Positions 1-10,005 of a DNA stretch of 64,000 bases are shown in pieces (positions within the stretch are counted from its first letter, which is position 1; every line of letters begins with the position of its first letter). The notes beneath the pieces were generated by a model that was not told the DNA's origin, did no database searches, and worked only from the letters and a program-made list of their open reading frames with translations. The DNA is from Tricholoma matsutake (Eukaryota; Basidiomycota; Agaricomycetes; Agaricales; Tricholomataceae). The stretch covers positions 9,238,001-9,302,000 of the forward strand of contig AP026539.1 of NCBI GenBank assembly GCA_026075535.2, in the 5' to 3' direction. The position numbers were made by a program, and so were the translations under genes.

Positions 1-541
1 GGGTCATTGGGAACATAGATGCAATCTTAGAAGTACAGTAGATCCTCCTTCTCAACCCACTCTGCGGCACATAGTGAAAGGGCTGACCCCTTCCTCAGTT
101 CCTTGACAGCTGAGGTAACAACATCCTCATGTAAACCACTATGGTTTGCATGACAAATGTCACATAGGATGTCCCACTCCTCACCCTGGGGAACAATGCC
201 TTCCAATGCATGGACAGTAAACAGGTCTGGTTGCAACAGCACAATGCCTTGATTGTTGTCACTCCCATCCCCATGATCTGCACACCAAGAGAGGGCATTG
301 GTTTTCCCTATGCTGCGACCTGGATGGTAGTGCAAGGAGAAATTGAACCTGGACAAATACAAGGACCAGTGAGCCTGATGACAGTTCAATTTCTTGGCTG
401 TCATGAAGTACTCAAGATTCTTGTGGTCCATCCAAATCTTGACCTTGTGTTGGGCACCCTCAAGGAAGTGGCGGCATTCCTCAAGCACACACCTCAAAAC
501 ACACAACTGGAGGAGTGCTGAGGCAAAGGGACATGAATGGG
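1..541 (-). pseudogene. Ty3/gypsy RNase H fragment (runs off the left edge)
   Basis: The minus strand encodes the RNase H region of a Ty3/gypsy polyprotein and the start of the linker to integrase. Visible landmarks are [34 protein letters not shown] and HYHPGRSIGKTNALSW, in the usual gypsy order. Several positions that are normally arginine in the family read Cys, His or Trp (NCHQAHW, ALSWCADH), as expected if CGN codons decayed to TGN or CAN. The reverse transcriptase that should lie upstream is missing: at about 541-571 the frame meets a different gypsy remnant on the opposite strand. The integrase side leaves the window at base 1. Assignment to gypsy is firm; the exact break is not. Confidence 0.85.
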
Positions 542-570
542 GACTGGCACCCATGTGAATATATATCGCA

Positions 571-2329
571 TGTGCTAACACCAATGGAATGGAAATACAA
601 GATATACGACAGGGAGCTACTAGCCATAGTACAAGTGCTAGAGACCTGGAGACACTACCTACTTTGATCAGGACACCTGGTGGTAATCCTATCAGACCAC
701 AAGAACTTGATGTACTTCCAGATGGCACAGAAGGTGAACAGACAACAGGCAAGGTGGAGCTTATTCCTATTGGAATTTGACTTGCAGCTTGTCCATGTAC
801 CTGGATCACAAATGGTGCAGAGCAATGCATTACCATGAAGAGCAGACCACATACCAGCAGAAGACAATGATAATGAAGATGTCACAATGCTACCAGAAAT
901 GGTATTTGTGAAATTCATTGATACAGAAATGCATGATCTGGTAAAGAGCACAATTGAGGTGCTAACGACCAAGGGAATGCCACCAATAAAATCAGCATTA
1001 GAAGACTGGAAAATAGAAGATGGCCTCCTACTCTTCAAGAACAGATGCTATGTCCCCAACAACAGCGACCTGCAAAAGAAGCTGGTGCAAAATACCATGA
1101 AAAAGTAACCAGTGGACACCCAGGACAGTGGCAGACAATGGAAATGATCAGGAGGGACTACTGGTGGCTGGGGATGATGACATATATCAAGAATTATATT
1201 GCTGGATGGACAATATGCCAGCAGATAAAGGTCAATACCCACCCAATGATGCCACCACTACAGCTGATCAAATCCGAGGTGACCAGACCATTTGCAATGA
1301 GAGCGACAGATTTCATCATGGACTTACTGGAGTCTGACAGATATGATGCACTCATGGTTGTGGTAGACCATGGGCTTATGAAGGGGTAATTTTTATCCCT
1401 TGAAGGAAAACAGTTGATGCATTGGGAGCAGCCATCGTCTACCTAGTCTATGTCTACAAATGGTTCAGCCTTCCAGACAAGATCATCTCAATCCAAGATT
1501 CACCTGACAGCTTTTCCAGGAGTTGGGGAGATTGCTTGGAATCAAGCTGGCAATGAGCATAGTGTACCACCCTCAGACTGATGGGGAAACAGAATGGGTA
1601 AATCAAGAAGTGGAAGTGTACCTGTGAATCTTCTGTTCAAACAATTAGGAGAATTGGAAGCACCTCCTCCCAACCATGGAGTTTACACACAACCAAAGGA
1701 TGCACTCCATATAGAAGAACTCCATGTTCTACCTCATGATGGGCTACAAACCAAAGGTAATCCCGCTCCCATACCTAAAGATGAACATACCAGCCATAGA
1801 AAAGCGAATTGTCATGCTACAATGGGCTGGAGATGAAGCAAAGGTGACACACAAATTGGCCAGACAGATGATGGCAGAAAGGATGACAAGGCACTTCTCC
1901 CTGTTCAAAGAGGGAGACAGAGTGTGGCTAGAAGTGAAGAACCTCAAAATGACACATGCAATGAGGAAGCTCACACCAAAAAGAGAAGGACCTTTCACCA
2001 TCAAGAAGGTCCTGAGCCCACTCTCATACTGATTGAAGTTACCAGAACAGTGGAAAATACACCTGGTGTTCCATGTGGCACTCCTTTCCTGGTACAAAGA
2101 AACTGACACACATGGACCAAACTTCCCAGAACCATTGCCTGATCTGATAGAAGGTGAACCAGAATACAAAGTGGAAGCAATCATTGGACATAAGAAGAAA
2201 GGAAGAACCATGCACCTCCTAGTAAAGTGGGTCAGATACCCAACCTTGGAAAACTCATGGGAACCCAAGGGGAACCTGAAACATGCCAAGGAAATCCTAA
2301 GGGCATATAAACAGCGACAACAGCTGTAG
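571..2329 (+). pseudogene. Ty3/gypsy RNase H-integrase-chromodomain remnant (chromovirus)
   Basis: Plus-strand remains of a gypsy pol gene, 5'-truncated inside RNase H ([19 protein letters not shown], then SDHKNLMYF). Integrase follows: a GHPGQW zinc-finger region, DYWWLGMM, then after a frameshift near 1090 the core with ATDFIMDLLES and later [20 protein letters not shown]. At 2180-2329 comes a chromodomain (LVKWVRYPTLENSWEPKGNL), which makes this a chromovirus, the clade that includes fungal MarY1-type elements. Stops interrupt RNase H near 660 and 836, and further stops or frame changes occur near 1385, 1630 and 2030, so it is dead. It belongs with the PPT and LTR downstream. Domain identity is confident; start and breaks are approximate. 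Confidence 0.88.
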
Positions 2330-2463
2330 AGGCCTAGACTAGGACACCCACACAAAAGCAACTACAAAGACACCACCAAATGTTCCCTATTCCACTACAA
2401 AGACAAAACCAGACACAAACCACAGCAATGACTGGATGAACGGTCATCGACCAAACACCACTG

Positions 2464-2898
2464 ATGAACGTACTCCCAGGTAGACCCTCTTGGGTATGCC
2501 TGCATGGGATAATCTTCTGCATAATGAGGGATGACTGGGTGAGGAGAGTGTCCTTGACCTGTCCCAAGTGCTGCCTCTACACTTGGAGGAGCACAAAGAT
2601 GGACCTGACCTGGGTGAAAGCACAATTTGAGGAGTGGTGCTTCAAGGGAGAACTTGACAGTGAAGACTACTTCCCCAAGGACTTCTACATTGACTGGGCA
2701 GACCTCACCCCAGGCAGGAGGCCACTGGCAGGCATAAGCAGACCTCTGTGGAGGGATCTCCAATGGAATGCTCACTACAATGAGGAGAGCAGGTACAACT
2801 TGGCGAAGAAACTCCTACTTGGGGAACATGGGGAGTTGGGAACACCTCAGGCCCTGACCCATTCCACCTCTTTACAAGAGAAGAAGAAAGGATGTTGA
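2464..2898 (+). CDS. Short ORF between chromodomain and 3' LTR of the gypsy remnant
   Basis: A 144-residue open frame between the end of the chromodomain and the polypurine tract. I do not recognise a domain. The central part is acidic and aromatic (FEEWCFKGELDSEDYFPKDF, then WADLTPGRRPLAG). A Cys pair sits near residues 34-37 (CPKC). It may be a 3' accessory ORF of this gypsy lineage or an in-frame relic; the upstream pol is broken, so expression as a real protein is doubtful. Confidence 0.35.
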   Translation: MNVLPGRPSWVCLHGIIFCIMRDDWVRRVSLTCPKCCLYTWRSTKMDLTWVKAQFEEWCFKGELDSEDYFPKDFYIDWADLTPGRRPLAGISRPLWRDLQWNAHYNEESRYNLAKKLLLGEHGELGTPQALTHSTSLQEKKKGC

Positions 2899-2916
2899 TT
2901 GAAGTCAGTGACTTCA

Positions 2917-2934
2917 AAGATAGAGAGAGGGTGA
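2917..2934 (+). other. Polypurine tract of the plus-strand gypsy element
   Basis: Purine-rich run (AAAGATAGAGAGAGGGTGA) directly abutting the TGTTAA start of the LTR, the expected position for the plus-strand priming site of an LTR retrotransposon. Confidence 0.7.
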
Positions 2935-3192
2935 TGTTAAAAATTTCTTTATTGTAACTTGCGACGATGTGCACTGGCAAGACCGGGCACCTCATTTTTC
3001 TGGTTTCCTATTTGACTCGACTCACTCCAATGAGAGGTGACTTGACACTGGGTCCTTGATATTGGATCCTTGACACCAGATCCTTGACATTGGACACCTC
3101 ATGCCAGGCATGAGGCTTATCTTTATATTGTTCATTCTATTTTTACATGACAAGCATCTCCATTCTGATTGGATGATAGGTAGTTCAGAATT

Positions 3193-3200
3193 ATATATAA
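3193..3200 (+). promoter_or_regulatory. LTR TATA box
   Basis: TATATAA inside the U3 part of the LTR, followed by CTGTAGTTAC and a pyrimidine/CAGC region near 3227-3232 that could hold the start site. The solo LTR at 3779-4578 has TATAAG at the matching place on the minus strand (4074-4079). Confidence 0.6.
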
Positions 3201-3276
3201 GCTGTAGTTACACCCAGTGTATTCCTCAGCTTGACCTAATTCAACCAACAATCTTAAACTCAACCAGAACACTCAA

Positions 3277-3474
3277 CAACTTGGAAAGCCTTTAAGTTGT
3301 GATCACTCAAACTTGACAGTTGGAAAGCCTCCAACTGTGATACACGACAGATGGTTTACTTAGAAAGCCTCTAAGTACAGATAGCCATATTGACTAGGGA
3401 AGCACCCAAGTCTAGGGCAGAACCTGATACAGTTGGAAAGCCTCTAACTGCGATACTCAAAGCCAAGGCTGAGT
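3277..3474 (+). other. Array of five or six hairpins with the same AAGCC loop in the LTR leader
   Basis: Downstream of the LTR TATA box are consecutive stem-loops: 3277-3299 (9 bp stem with two G-U pairs), 3316-3338 (perfect 9 bp), 3357-3377 (perfect 8 bp), 3392-3412 (one mismatch, loop AAGCA) and 3430-3450 (8 bp with one G-U). A weaker sixth at 3455-3474 has a 5 bp stem and a loop starting AAGCC. Stem sequences differ but stay paired, while the five-base loop is AAGCC in four of the five strong hairpins. By position this is the R/U5 leader of the retrotransposon RNA. A role in packaging or Gag binding is inference. Confidence 0.85.
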
Positions 3475-3495
3475 AGAAGACCTATATTCTTAACA

Positions 3496-3773
3496 GAGAA
3501 GGTGGCAACAATGGGACATGGAACATTGGACTGGATGGCAGTGGCAATGGAGACTGTGGAAAAGAAGATGGAAGTTGCAGAGGAGACATCCTTCCCAACT
3601 CATCATAGTAATCTGATGGCATAGGAGGAGATGGAAATCACAAAGGAGAAACCCTTCCCAAATCATCATAGTAATCTGATGGCATAGGGGAAGATGGAAA
3701 TTGCAAAGGAAAAACTCTTCCCAAATCATCATAGTAATCTGATGGCATAGGAGAAGATGAAAATTGCAAAGGA
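3496..3773 (-). repeat. Tandem repeats of about 66 bp, coding in a dead minus-strand gene
   Basis: About four copies of a 66 bp unit. On the minus strand each reads roughly MPSDYYDDLGRVSPLQFPSS. The same unit continues beyond the solo LTR at 4579-4660, so the LTR landed inside the array. This is the C-terminal part of the pseudogene at 4584-6760. Confidence 0.75.
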
Positions 3774-3778
3774 GAAAC

Positions 3779-4578
3779 TGTTAAGGGAAAAGCCTCAACT
3801 ACTCAATCTAGTCAATGTCATCCAACGAGGTGCTTCCTCATTGAGTTGTTTGGTACTAGTCTTACTCGGAGCATCTGATGTAAGATGATAGTACACCTCT
3901 AGCAGGTCTTCTGCATAGATTCATCTGGGTTCACACACTAAGGGGCTTCCTTAGTGGTTTTGAGTGAGTTCACATACTAAGGGGATTCCTTAGTAGTTTT
4001 GAATGAGCTTGCAAGTTAAGGCTGTAGATTGCCTAGATCTAAACTAAGGACACCCCTACTACAAGTCGCAGTACTTATACTAAGATGGGGGTCCTTATTG
4101 TCCAATCAGAAAGGTAGATGTGTATCAGGTAAGAATAGAAACAATAAGCCTCATGCCTTGCATGAGGTGTCCAATGTCACAGAGTGCTGCGGTGCAGCAT
4201 GTCAAGGAACAATAAGAGATAAGCCTCATGCCTAGCATGAGGCATCTGATGTCATGGATCCGATGTCAAGGATCTGATGTCAAGGACATGCTGCAGCATG
4301 GCATGTCAATCATGAGAGTCTGATGTCACGGACCTCATGTCAAAGGGCTGTTGTATCACAGCATGTGTGGGAATGGGTTTGGGTGCATGGAGTCACCATG
4401 CATCAAGGGTGCCTTCCATGGGAAGGGGATTAAATGCATGTTGTTGGCATGTGTCATGTGTGTGTCTGGTGTCAAGGGCATGCTCTAAGCATGAATCAGG
4501 GAGTGCCTCCTGTCCGGAGGGGATCATCGGGTGCATCAGGTCCATTGGGTTCCATGAGTTACAAGGAAAATTGTAACA
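3779..4578 (-). mobile_element. Solo gypsy LTR, 800 bp, with TSD GAAAC
   Basis: Termini are TGTTAAGG on the left and TTGTAACA on the right, flanked by perfect 5 bp duplications GAAAC at 3774-3778 and 4579-4583. Removing it restores the surrounding 66 bp repeat unit. Orientation is minus: TATAAG at 4074-4079, two palindromes CCTCATGCC..GGCATGAGG-like at 4149-4167 and 4224-4242 upstream, and hairpins downstream at 3936-3956, 3975-3995 and 3823-3843. On the minus strand the hairpin loops are AAGCC, AATCC and AAGCA. Same family as the LTR at 2935-3495. A solo LTR forms by recombination between the two LTRs of a full element. Confidence 0.92.
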
Positions 4579-5020
4579 GAAACCCTTCCCAAATTATCAT
4601 AGTAATCTGATGGCATAGGAGAAGATGGAAATTGTAATAATGGAGAGACTCTTCCCAATGCATCATAATATGACTCATTGTCATCATCATCATCAGATTC
4701 CTCCTTCTCCATTTCCCTCCTCAAAGCAATCTCATTATTCCTCTGTTCTTCATACTCAGCAGCCCTCAATGCAGCCATCTACCTGTCCATCTGGTTTTGT
4801 TCTGCCTGTGCATCCACTTGAGCTCAATATTGATCAATCTGATCTCTGGACATATTGTTTGCCAATTGATCCAACCTCATCATTCTTCATTGCTAGTTCC
4901 TATTGTTAAGTTCTGAGTTGAATGAAGGAAGACGTCAGATTTCTGGTGGAACCCAGTCAATATCTGTTGAAGGATGAAGGGAAGCCTAAACAGGAAAGGA
5001 AATCTGGCAGGATTCTGGTC

Positions 5021-5043
5021 CACTTGGTGTGACACACCAAGTG
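5021..5043. repeat. Perfect 11 bp inverted repeat with a 1-base centre
   Basis: CACTTGGTGTG, A, CACACCAAGTG. No surrounding promoter or terminator signal explains it. Confidence 0.7.
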
Positions 5044-5689
5044 TAAGGGGAATAGAAAGGACTTGGCTTCAACTTGTAAGAAGTAGTGCCCTTCTCCTCA
5101 TCAAGTGTCCTAATTTCAAGACAAGGGTTAGGAGAGAGATATGAGTTCCAGAGGTTTTCTGGGGAGAATGAGGTAAAGTTTGAGGTAGACTTAGAAGAGG
5201 ATTTGGGGTGTTAACTTGGTTGGAATTAAGTTGGGTGACTTTGTTGACCTACAAACTGCCTAATACAAGATGAAAGTAGCTAGCTTCAGTACTAAGGATT
5301 GGAGGTGATCAGAGTTTCTGAGGCTGTGATAATTTGCAAACCGGGCTCTGAGACAAATGACTTGAAACCATTTCATTGAATTGGAAATAAGGGAATTTCA
5401 TCTCCAGGCAGTGCTGCTGATAGGAGGTGAGCTGTGATGCAAGGCAGCCAGAAAAGATGGTGGAAAACAATCAGAAATCTGGTTGGAGGAATTGGTCTTG
5501 ACACCTATCTATTGAAGATAGGTGTTGGAGCTCTTCTGCCTCATCCATCTGTGCCTGCTCATCTGCATGCTGTTCATTTCTTCACATCTGATGCATCCTC
5601 AGAGTCCATCCCTGGTCACACCTGTTACACTCCCTCAATGCAGCTTCTATATTGATATGTCTCAGTGGATTATGTCTCAGTGGATTGTG

Positions 5690-6110
5690 ATATCATGGTT
5701 CAGCAGCCAAAACAGCTTGCCTCTCCATCTCCTGTTCAGCCAGCTGCTGCAATTGTTGATTGTGCTGCCTTGCCACTTCAGCTTCAGCAGCTTGCCTTTG
5801 CCTTTCCTGTTCAGCCAGCTGCTGCCATTGCCAATTATGCTGCCTAGCTGCTTCCACTTCGGCAGCTTGCCTTTCCCTTTCTTGTTCAGCCAGCTGCTCC
5901 AATTGCCAATTATGCAGCCTAGCTGCTTCAACTTCAGCAACTTGCCTTTGTTCATACTCATCAGCTTCAGCAGCTTGCCTTTTCCTTTCTTGTTCAGCCA
6001 GCTGCTGTAATTGTTGATTATGTCTTCTAGCTGCTTCCACTTCAGCAGCTTGCCTCTGTTCAGCTACCTGCTGCAATTGCAGATTATGCTGCATCTCCAC
6101 TTCAGCCACC
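5690..6110 (-). repeat. About 75 bp tandem repeats encoding a coiled coil
   Basis: Five full units and one short unit of about 25 residues, each like AAEVEARQHNWQLQQLAEQ, rich in Gln, Glu, Ala and Leu, as in long coiled coils. Copies differ by a few residues, so the array is not very recent. Confidence 0.8.
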
Positions 6111-6779
6111 TGCTGTAATATTGTCTCCTGGCAGCAATGACCTCAGCAGTTCTTCTTTCCTCAGCAATCTTCTGTAATAATTCCTGCTGATGCTGATACT
6201 GCTTTGCTGCCTCAGCTTGTTGTAACTCCTGAATGTGTGCATCATAATCTGCAGTTCTTTCCCTCAATGCAATATGTCCCCTATGCAGATTATTAAGTGC
6301 AGGATCTGCCTGACCACCTGAAATCTGATGCAATGGTCCCACTCCCCTTCCTCTTCCTCTCCCTCTGCCCCTTCTTGTTTGCAGCTGAGGTGCAGGTGGA
6401 ACCACAGGAATAGGATTGGCCAAAAATGCATTCCATCCAGCTGGCAGCTGGACTTGTGGTAGTAGCTGCTATATTGCTTGCCAAAACAGGTCCAGATGCC
6501 ATTGCCATCACAGGAGCACCTCTCCTATGTAATACAGGAGCAGGAGGTACAACTGGCAATCCAAACTGCCTTGGTGCATCCCAATCAGCAGGCATCTGCA
6601 CCTGTGGTATCTGAGCAGCCAATGCAGCTCCATAGTTCAGTGGAACAATTTGCTCAGCAGGTGCAACCACTCTAACTCTGCTTCTTCTCTCATCTGGATT
6701 GGTCATTTGCAACCTTTCCAAATGGTCTGCCTCTCCAATTTTAGCCCTTTCCACCTCTGGAGTAGAAGGTCTACTTTGA

Positions 6780-7499
6780 TTCCTGCAAGTACTCTAATAA
6801 GTGATCATTATTCCAACCTATGCCAACACCACTCACATGTTTAGTGATGATGTTAAAGCCCAATAATAATTTTGTTCAATAGCCAACAATGCAGCACAGC
6901 TGAAGCAAGGTCAGCAACAACTCCTTTAACAGGCAGCTGTCACAACACTCACTATAATCCAATAGTCACTTTTTGTAATCACAATCACAAATTTGCTATT
7001 TGATAATAGGTAGCAATTGCAATAGTATCACTATTATAGGCCCAAGTCTTGTGTGAAGAGAGGTACTCAATTGTTTGTTGTATGCTCTCTTCACATGTAT
7101 GGAAATGGCATCTGTTTGGTCATGTTTTCCTCAGAAACCATGAGGCATGAAAGTAGTTGTCCACTATATCATCCACAACATTACATAATCAGACATGCCT
7201 TCTGGGTAACTATGCACAAAGTTTCAAACCCAGCAATATTAGTCAGAGCTGACCAATTCTGACAAAGGCTGACCAATTTTATCTAATACCATCAAAAATT
7301 ACTGTTTGTAGGTGATCCCATCTGAACCCATCACACCATCACTTCCACAAAATGACTGTCCTATGTTAAACATACACTAGCTATGGATTATCCTACTTCT
7401 ATTCTATCAATCCTATCACATTGTATCCAACAATACTCCCTTCTAACTATGTTATCTTATCCAATCCCAATCCTATCCCATCCAATCCAATGGTCAATC
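6780..7499. other. No gene or recognised element
   Basis: Mostly non-coding AT/CA-rich sequence with short ORFs lacking recognisable domains. 7380-7500 holds imprecise TCCTATC/CCAATCC repeats. Confidence 0.5.
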
Positions 7500-8130
7500 T
7501 GACTCCACAAAGATATTGAGACTGTGAACAAACAAAGTAATGTGGCACTGTCATCTCATTGGATCCTTGAAACAGCACTAGAATAGGTAAGAATAGTCAT
7601 AAAAAATGAAGAAGAACTGACCAAGATATGATGTCACTTGTCAACCTCCTCTCCCAACAATGATGATCACATTGTCAAGGAATGAAGTGATGTGGTGCTG
7701 TTGTCTCATTGGATCCTTGAAATGGGACTAGAATAGATCAGGGTAGAGTACAAGATCATAAAAAATGACAAAGAACTCACCAAGATATGATACCCCCTTG
7801 TCAACCTCCACCCCGACAAAGATATCGATATTGCAAGAGAACAAGACAATGCAGTGCTGTCATCTTATAAGATCCTTGAAACAGGACTAGAAGGTCATGG
7901 TAGAGGACAATGTCATAAAAAAAGACAAAGAACCCAGATATGAGACCCCCTTGCCAACCTCCACCTCAACAAAGATATTGAGATCACAAAAGCATGAGAT
8001 AATGCAGTGCTGTCCATTCATTGAATCCTTCAAACAGGACTAGAATAGGCTGGATTAGAGCACAAAATGATAAAAAATGACAAAGAACTCACCAAGTTAT
8101 GATACCGGTACCCCCTTGTCACTGACAAAA
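7500..8130 (+). repeat. Satellite-like array, four units of about 150-170 bp (left, direct)
   Basis: Four diverged units can be anchored on CATAAAAAATGACAAAGAAC (near 7595, 7764, 7912 and 8069) with TGGATCCTTGAAACAGGACT in each. The same unit occurs in inverted orientation at 18776-19205. Once the hAT-like insertion 8274-17106 is removed the two arrays face each other across about 1.8 kb, which suggests subterminal inverted repeats of one older element. Confidence 0.8.
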
Positions 8131-8891
8131 GGCCAATGGGCACCAAGCCCTTGGCAAGTAGACACCAAGTTTATCAGAGAAGTTCAGAGGGGATGGTCAG
8201 AGTTGCCAACATTATTGACAAGACAAGATGACATGGAGGGCAGACACCATGAAAGGACTACATCAGGAAAAACTAGTGTTTGAAGGTCCAGTTGGCTGGA
8301 CCAAAAAAACAACCGCAACCCAACCAAACCCAACCAAATGCAACTGGACCGTCGGTTGCGGTTGCCCTCTTTCAAGGTCAGTTCAGTTGCTAGTTGCCTT
8401 ACTTTCTAAAATGTTTGAAAATTGTTATGAAACCAGTTGCAAACAGTTGCAACTGGTCTTTGCACAGTATATAAAATATTACTTATGTACTTAATATTAC
8501 ACTTACTGCAAGACAATACACTAATTAAATACTATTACTATTTACTTTTTATACAATAGATAATGAAATGGGACAAGCATGGAGAGAAAGTACTCATTTG
8601 GTGAGGGTTTATATACCCTGTAGCTGCACATGGACCTTTTGGTCTGAACTTTACACTGCCCCACATAGTCCTGGAGGAATCCTGGTAGTCCTACCAGGAA
8701 GACCAGGAATCCTCCAGGAATCCAGTAGGACTCACCAGGACTCACCAGGACTCACCAGGAATCTAGTGGGACTTACCAGGATTCCTGGTATGTTACCAAA
8801 CATCCAACCATAATGGAAAATCAATTTGATATCTTATGAGTTCAAGTACCTCAACTTCAGAAATTTCACAACGTGCCCACAAAACAGATTT

Positions 8892-8981
8892 GTGCAAAGC
8901 AGGAATTGAACTCAAGACCTCATGATGAGGAATCACATGACAAACTGGACAAGTGTGCTCAACCAGTTGAGCCACAGGAGA
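8892..8981 (-). other. tRNA-like unit, left end of element C
   Basis: On the minus strand, TGGCTCAACTGGTTGAGCA matches a Pol III box A/D arm, a CCTCATCATGAGG hairpin lies where a long variable arm would be, and GAGTTCAATTCC matches box B. The 3' body ends in TTTTGTGGGCACG, which recurs in D. It resembles a tRNA-derived SINE head more than a working tRNA. Confidence 0.6.
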
Positions 8982-9419
8982 ATTATTTGTTATCCATATA
9001 AAGTTTATTTATGACTCAAACTCAAACTCAAGCATGTAATCTCTCTCAAAGTCACTATTAAGATCAAATAATTTTAATCAACTACAATACAATTAACTAC
9101 ATAAAAAAAGCCCTCCCATGCACCTCATGCAAGGGAGAGCCCTAAAAATATTTACAGATAAAACTAAATCCCCTCGCATCAAAATGAATAAATAAAGAAC
9201 ATCCCCTCACCCATGTTTTACAATGGTGAGGGGGAGGGCATTAATATGAAAGAAAAAAAATGAAAAAAACCCTCCCCATGCAAAATGTGGGGGAGGGGGC
9301 GGCCTGATGGTGTCTCATTGTGGTGTGGGCACATGGGTCCCACTCCCCATCCTCATCCCCATCCCTGTCCCTGTCCCCATCTCCCCGTTGTCCCCGTCCC
9401 AATGGTTCCCCGTTTCTGC

Positions 9420-9680
9420 CCCATGAGCAGTTGCTCGTGGTGGCAGATTGGGGTGCTGATATGGTGGTGGCTGTCATCGCCATTCCACCTGCAATCCACC
9501 CCATGAGCAGTGGCTCATGGAGCTGGAGGCAGGTGGTGTGTCATTGGCCCTGTCATTGTTGTCCATTGTGGTTGGTGGCCATGCTTCGTGTTCTCGGGGT
9601 TCTGGTGCTGGTAGGCGGTGGCATCGTCATTGTCATCAACTGCACACTCACAATCCACCCTACAAGCAGAGGCTCGCAGG
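9420..9680 (-). repeat. Cassette hairpins in element C
   Basis: Three copies of the near-palindrome TGAGCAGTTGCTCG type at 9424, 9504 and 9662, each next to a GGGGTGG-like stretch on the cassette strand. Read on the minus strand, the first contains the peptide-like string TTSNCSWG. Confidence 0.65.
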
Positions 9681-9739
9681 CATGGGGTGGGTGTGTTGGG
9701 TTGTCTTGTGTCCAGCCATCATTACCAGTAGAGTGGAAC

Positions 9740-9804
9740 CTATAAAACAAAAGAAACAAGTTAGTTAGTTTATAAAAACAAAAAGCAAACAAAAAAAAAC
9801 TTAT
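9740..9804 (-). other. Intron-like block, first copy in element C (5' splice site lost)
   Basis: 65 nt between a GGGCCCAAACGACG hairpin and the hairpin exon: T-rich body, branch sequence ACTAACTAAC and 3' end TTTTATAG. The 5' end reads ATAAGT after C, where the sister copy has GTAAGT; a CG-to-CA change would explain the loss. Confidence 0.65.
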
Positions 9805-9807
9805 GTA

Positions 9808-10005
9808 GGGCCCAAACGACGCGATCTGTGTTGTTTGGGCCCATGTTCCATCCAGTTGGCTTGTTTGCAGGTGGTGGCATCATTACCAGTAGATTATAAC
9901 CTCAAAAACTAAAGAAACAGGTTAGTTAGTTTATAAAAACAAAAAGCAAATGAAAAAAACTTACATAGGGCCCAAACGATGTGATCTGCGTCATTTGGGC
10001 CCGTT
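9808..10005 (-). repeat. Duplicated GGGCCCAAACGAYG hairpins in element C
   Basis: Two stem-loops, at about 9808-9841 and 9968-10001, have stems GGGCCCAAACGAC/GTTGTTTGGGCCC and the diverged equivalent. Each is followed on the minus strand by an intron-like block, so about 165 bp has been duplicated in tandem. Confidence 0.75.
9901..9964 (-). other. Intron-like block, second copy in element C
   Basis: 64 nt starting GTAAGTTTTT, with branch ACTAACTAAC and 3' end TTTTTGAG (an alternative AG lies at 9909-9910). All three spliceosomal signals are in order. Confidence 0.65.

Larger units (their letters stand above)
2935..3495 (+). mobile_element. 3' LTR of gypsy element (561 bp)
   Basis: The LTR begins TGTTAAAAAT after the polypurine tract and ends TTCTTAACA, giving matched TGTTA/TAACA termini. 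A related 800 bp solo LTR on the opposite strand at 3779-4578 shares the termini, upstream repeats, TATA box and hairpin leader, which supports the boundaries. Upstream of the TATA box are three or four copies of a TGACAYYRGATCC-like repeat (3042-3094) and a perfect 19 nt palindrome at 3097-3115 (CCTCATGCC, A, GGCATGAGG). The 5' LTR of this element is lost, so no TSD can be tested. Confidence 0.82.
4584..6760 (-). pseudogene. Broken gene for a Pro-rich, coiled-coil, acidic-tailed protein
   Basis: The minus strand carries disconnected reading frames that fit one protein. The N-terminal part (6754-6430) has QIPQVQMPADWDAPRQFG and LPVVPPAP; a diverged duplicate follows (PAGWNAF, PIPVVPPAP) with an Arg-Gly run. 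Next is a long helical stretch with QQLAEQERQRQAAEVEAAR repeats (about 6230-5690), then near 4870-4600 a helical and acidic segment (AALRAAEYEEQRNNE, EESDDDDDNE) leading into the DYYDDLGR repeats. Frameshifts near 6450 and 6115 and stops near 5690 and 4778 break it. I do not recognise the family; a transposon-borne gene or a host gene are both possible. Segment 4905-5650 shows little coding signal. Confidence 0.5.

Noticed and set aside
27..836. Single 269-residue minus-strand protein
   Set aside because: Its first 110 or so residues run through the antisense of the plus-strand gypsy remnant; only the part from about 541 downward is gypsy RNase H.
7500..8130. Regular repeats resembling a CRISPR array
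   Set aside because: Units are 150-170 bp, diverged, without uniform short spacers, and the sequence is eukaryotic; inverted copies exist at 18776-19205.
8274..8465. Left arm of element B as an independent SINE
   Set aside because: It has hAT-type termini and an exact TSD partner at 17107-17114, with no poly(A) tail.
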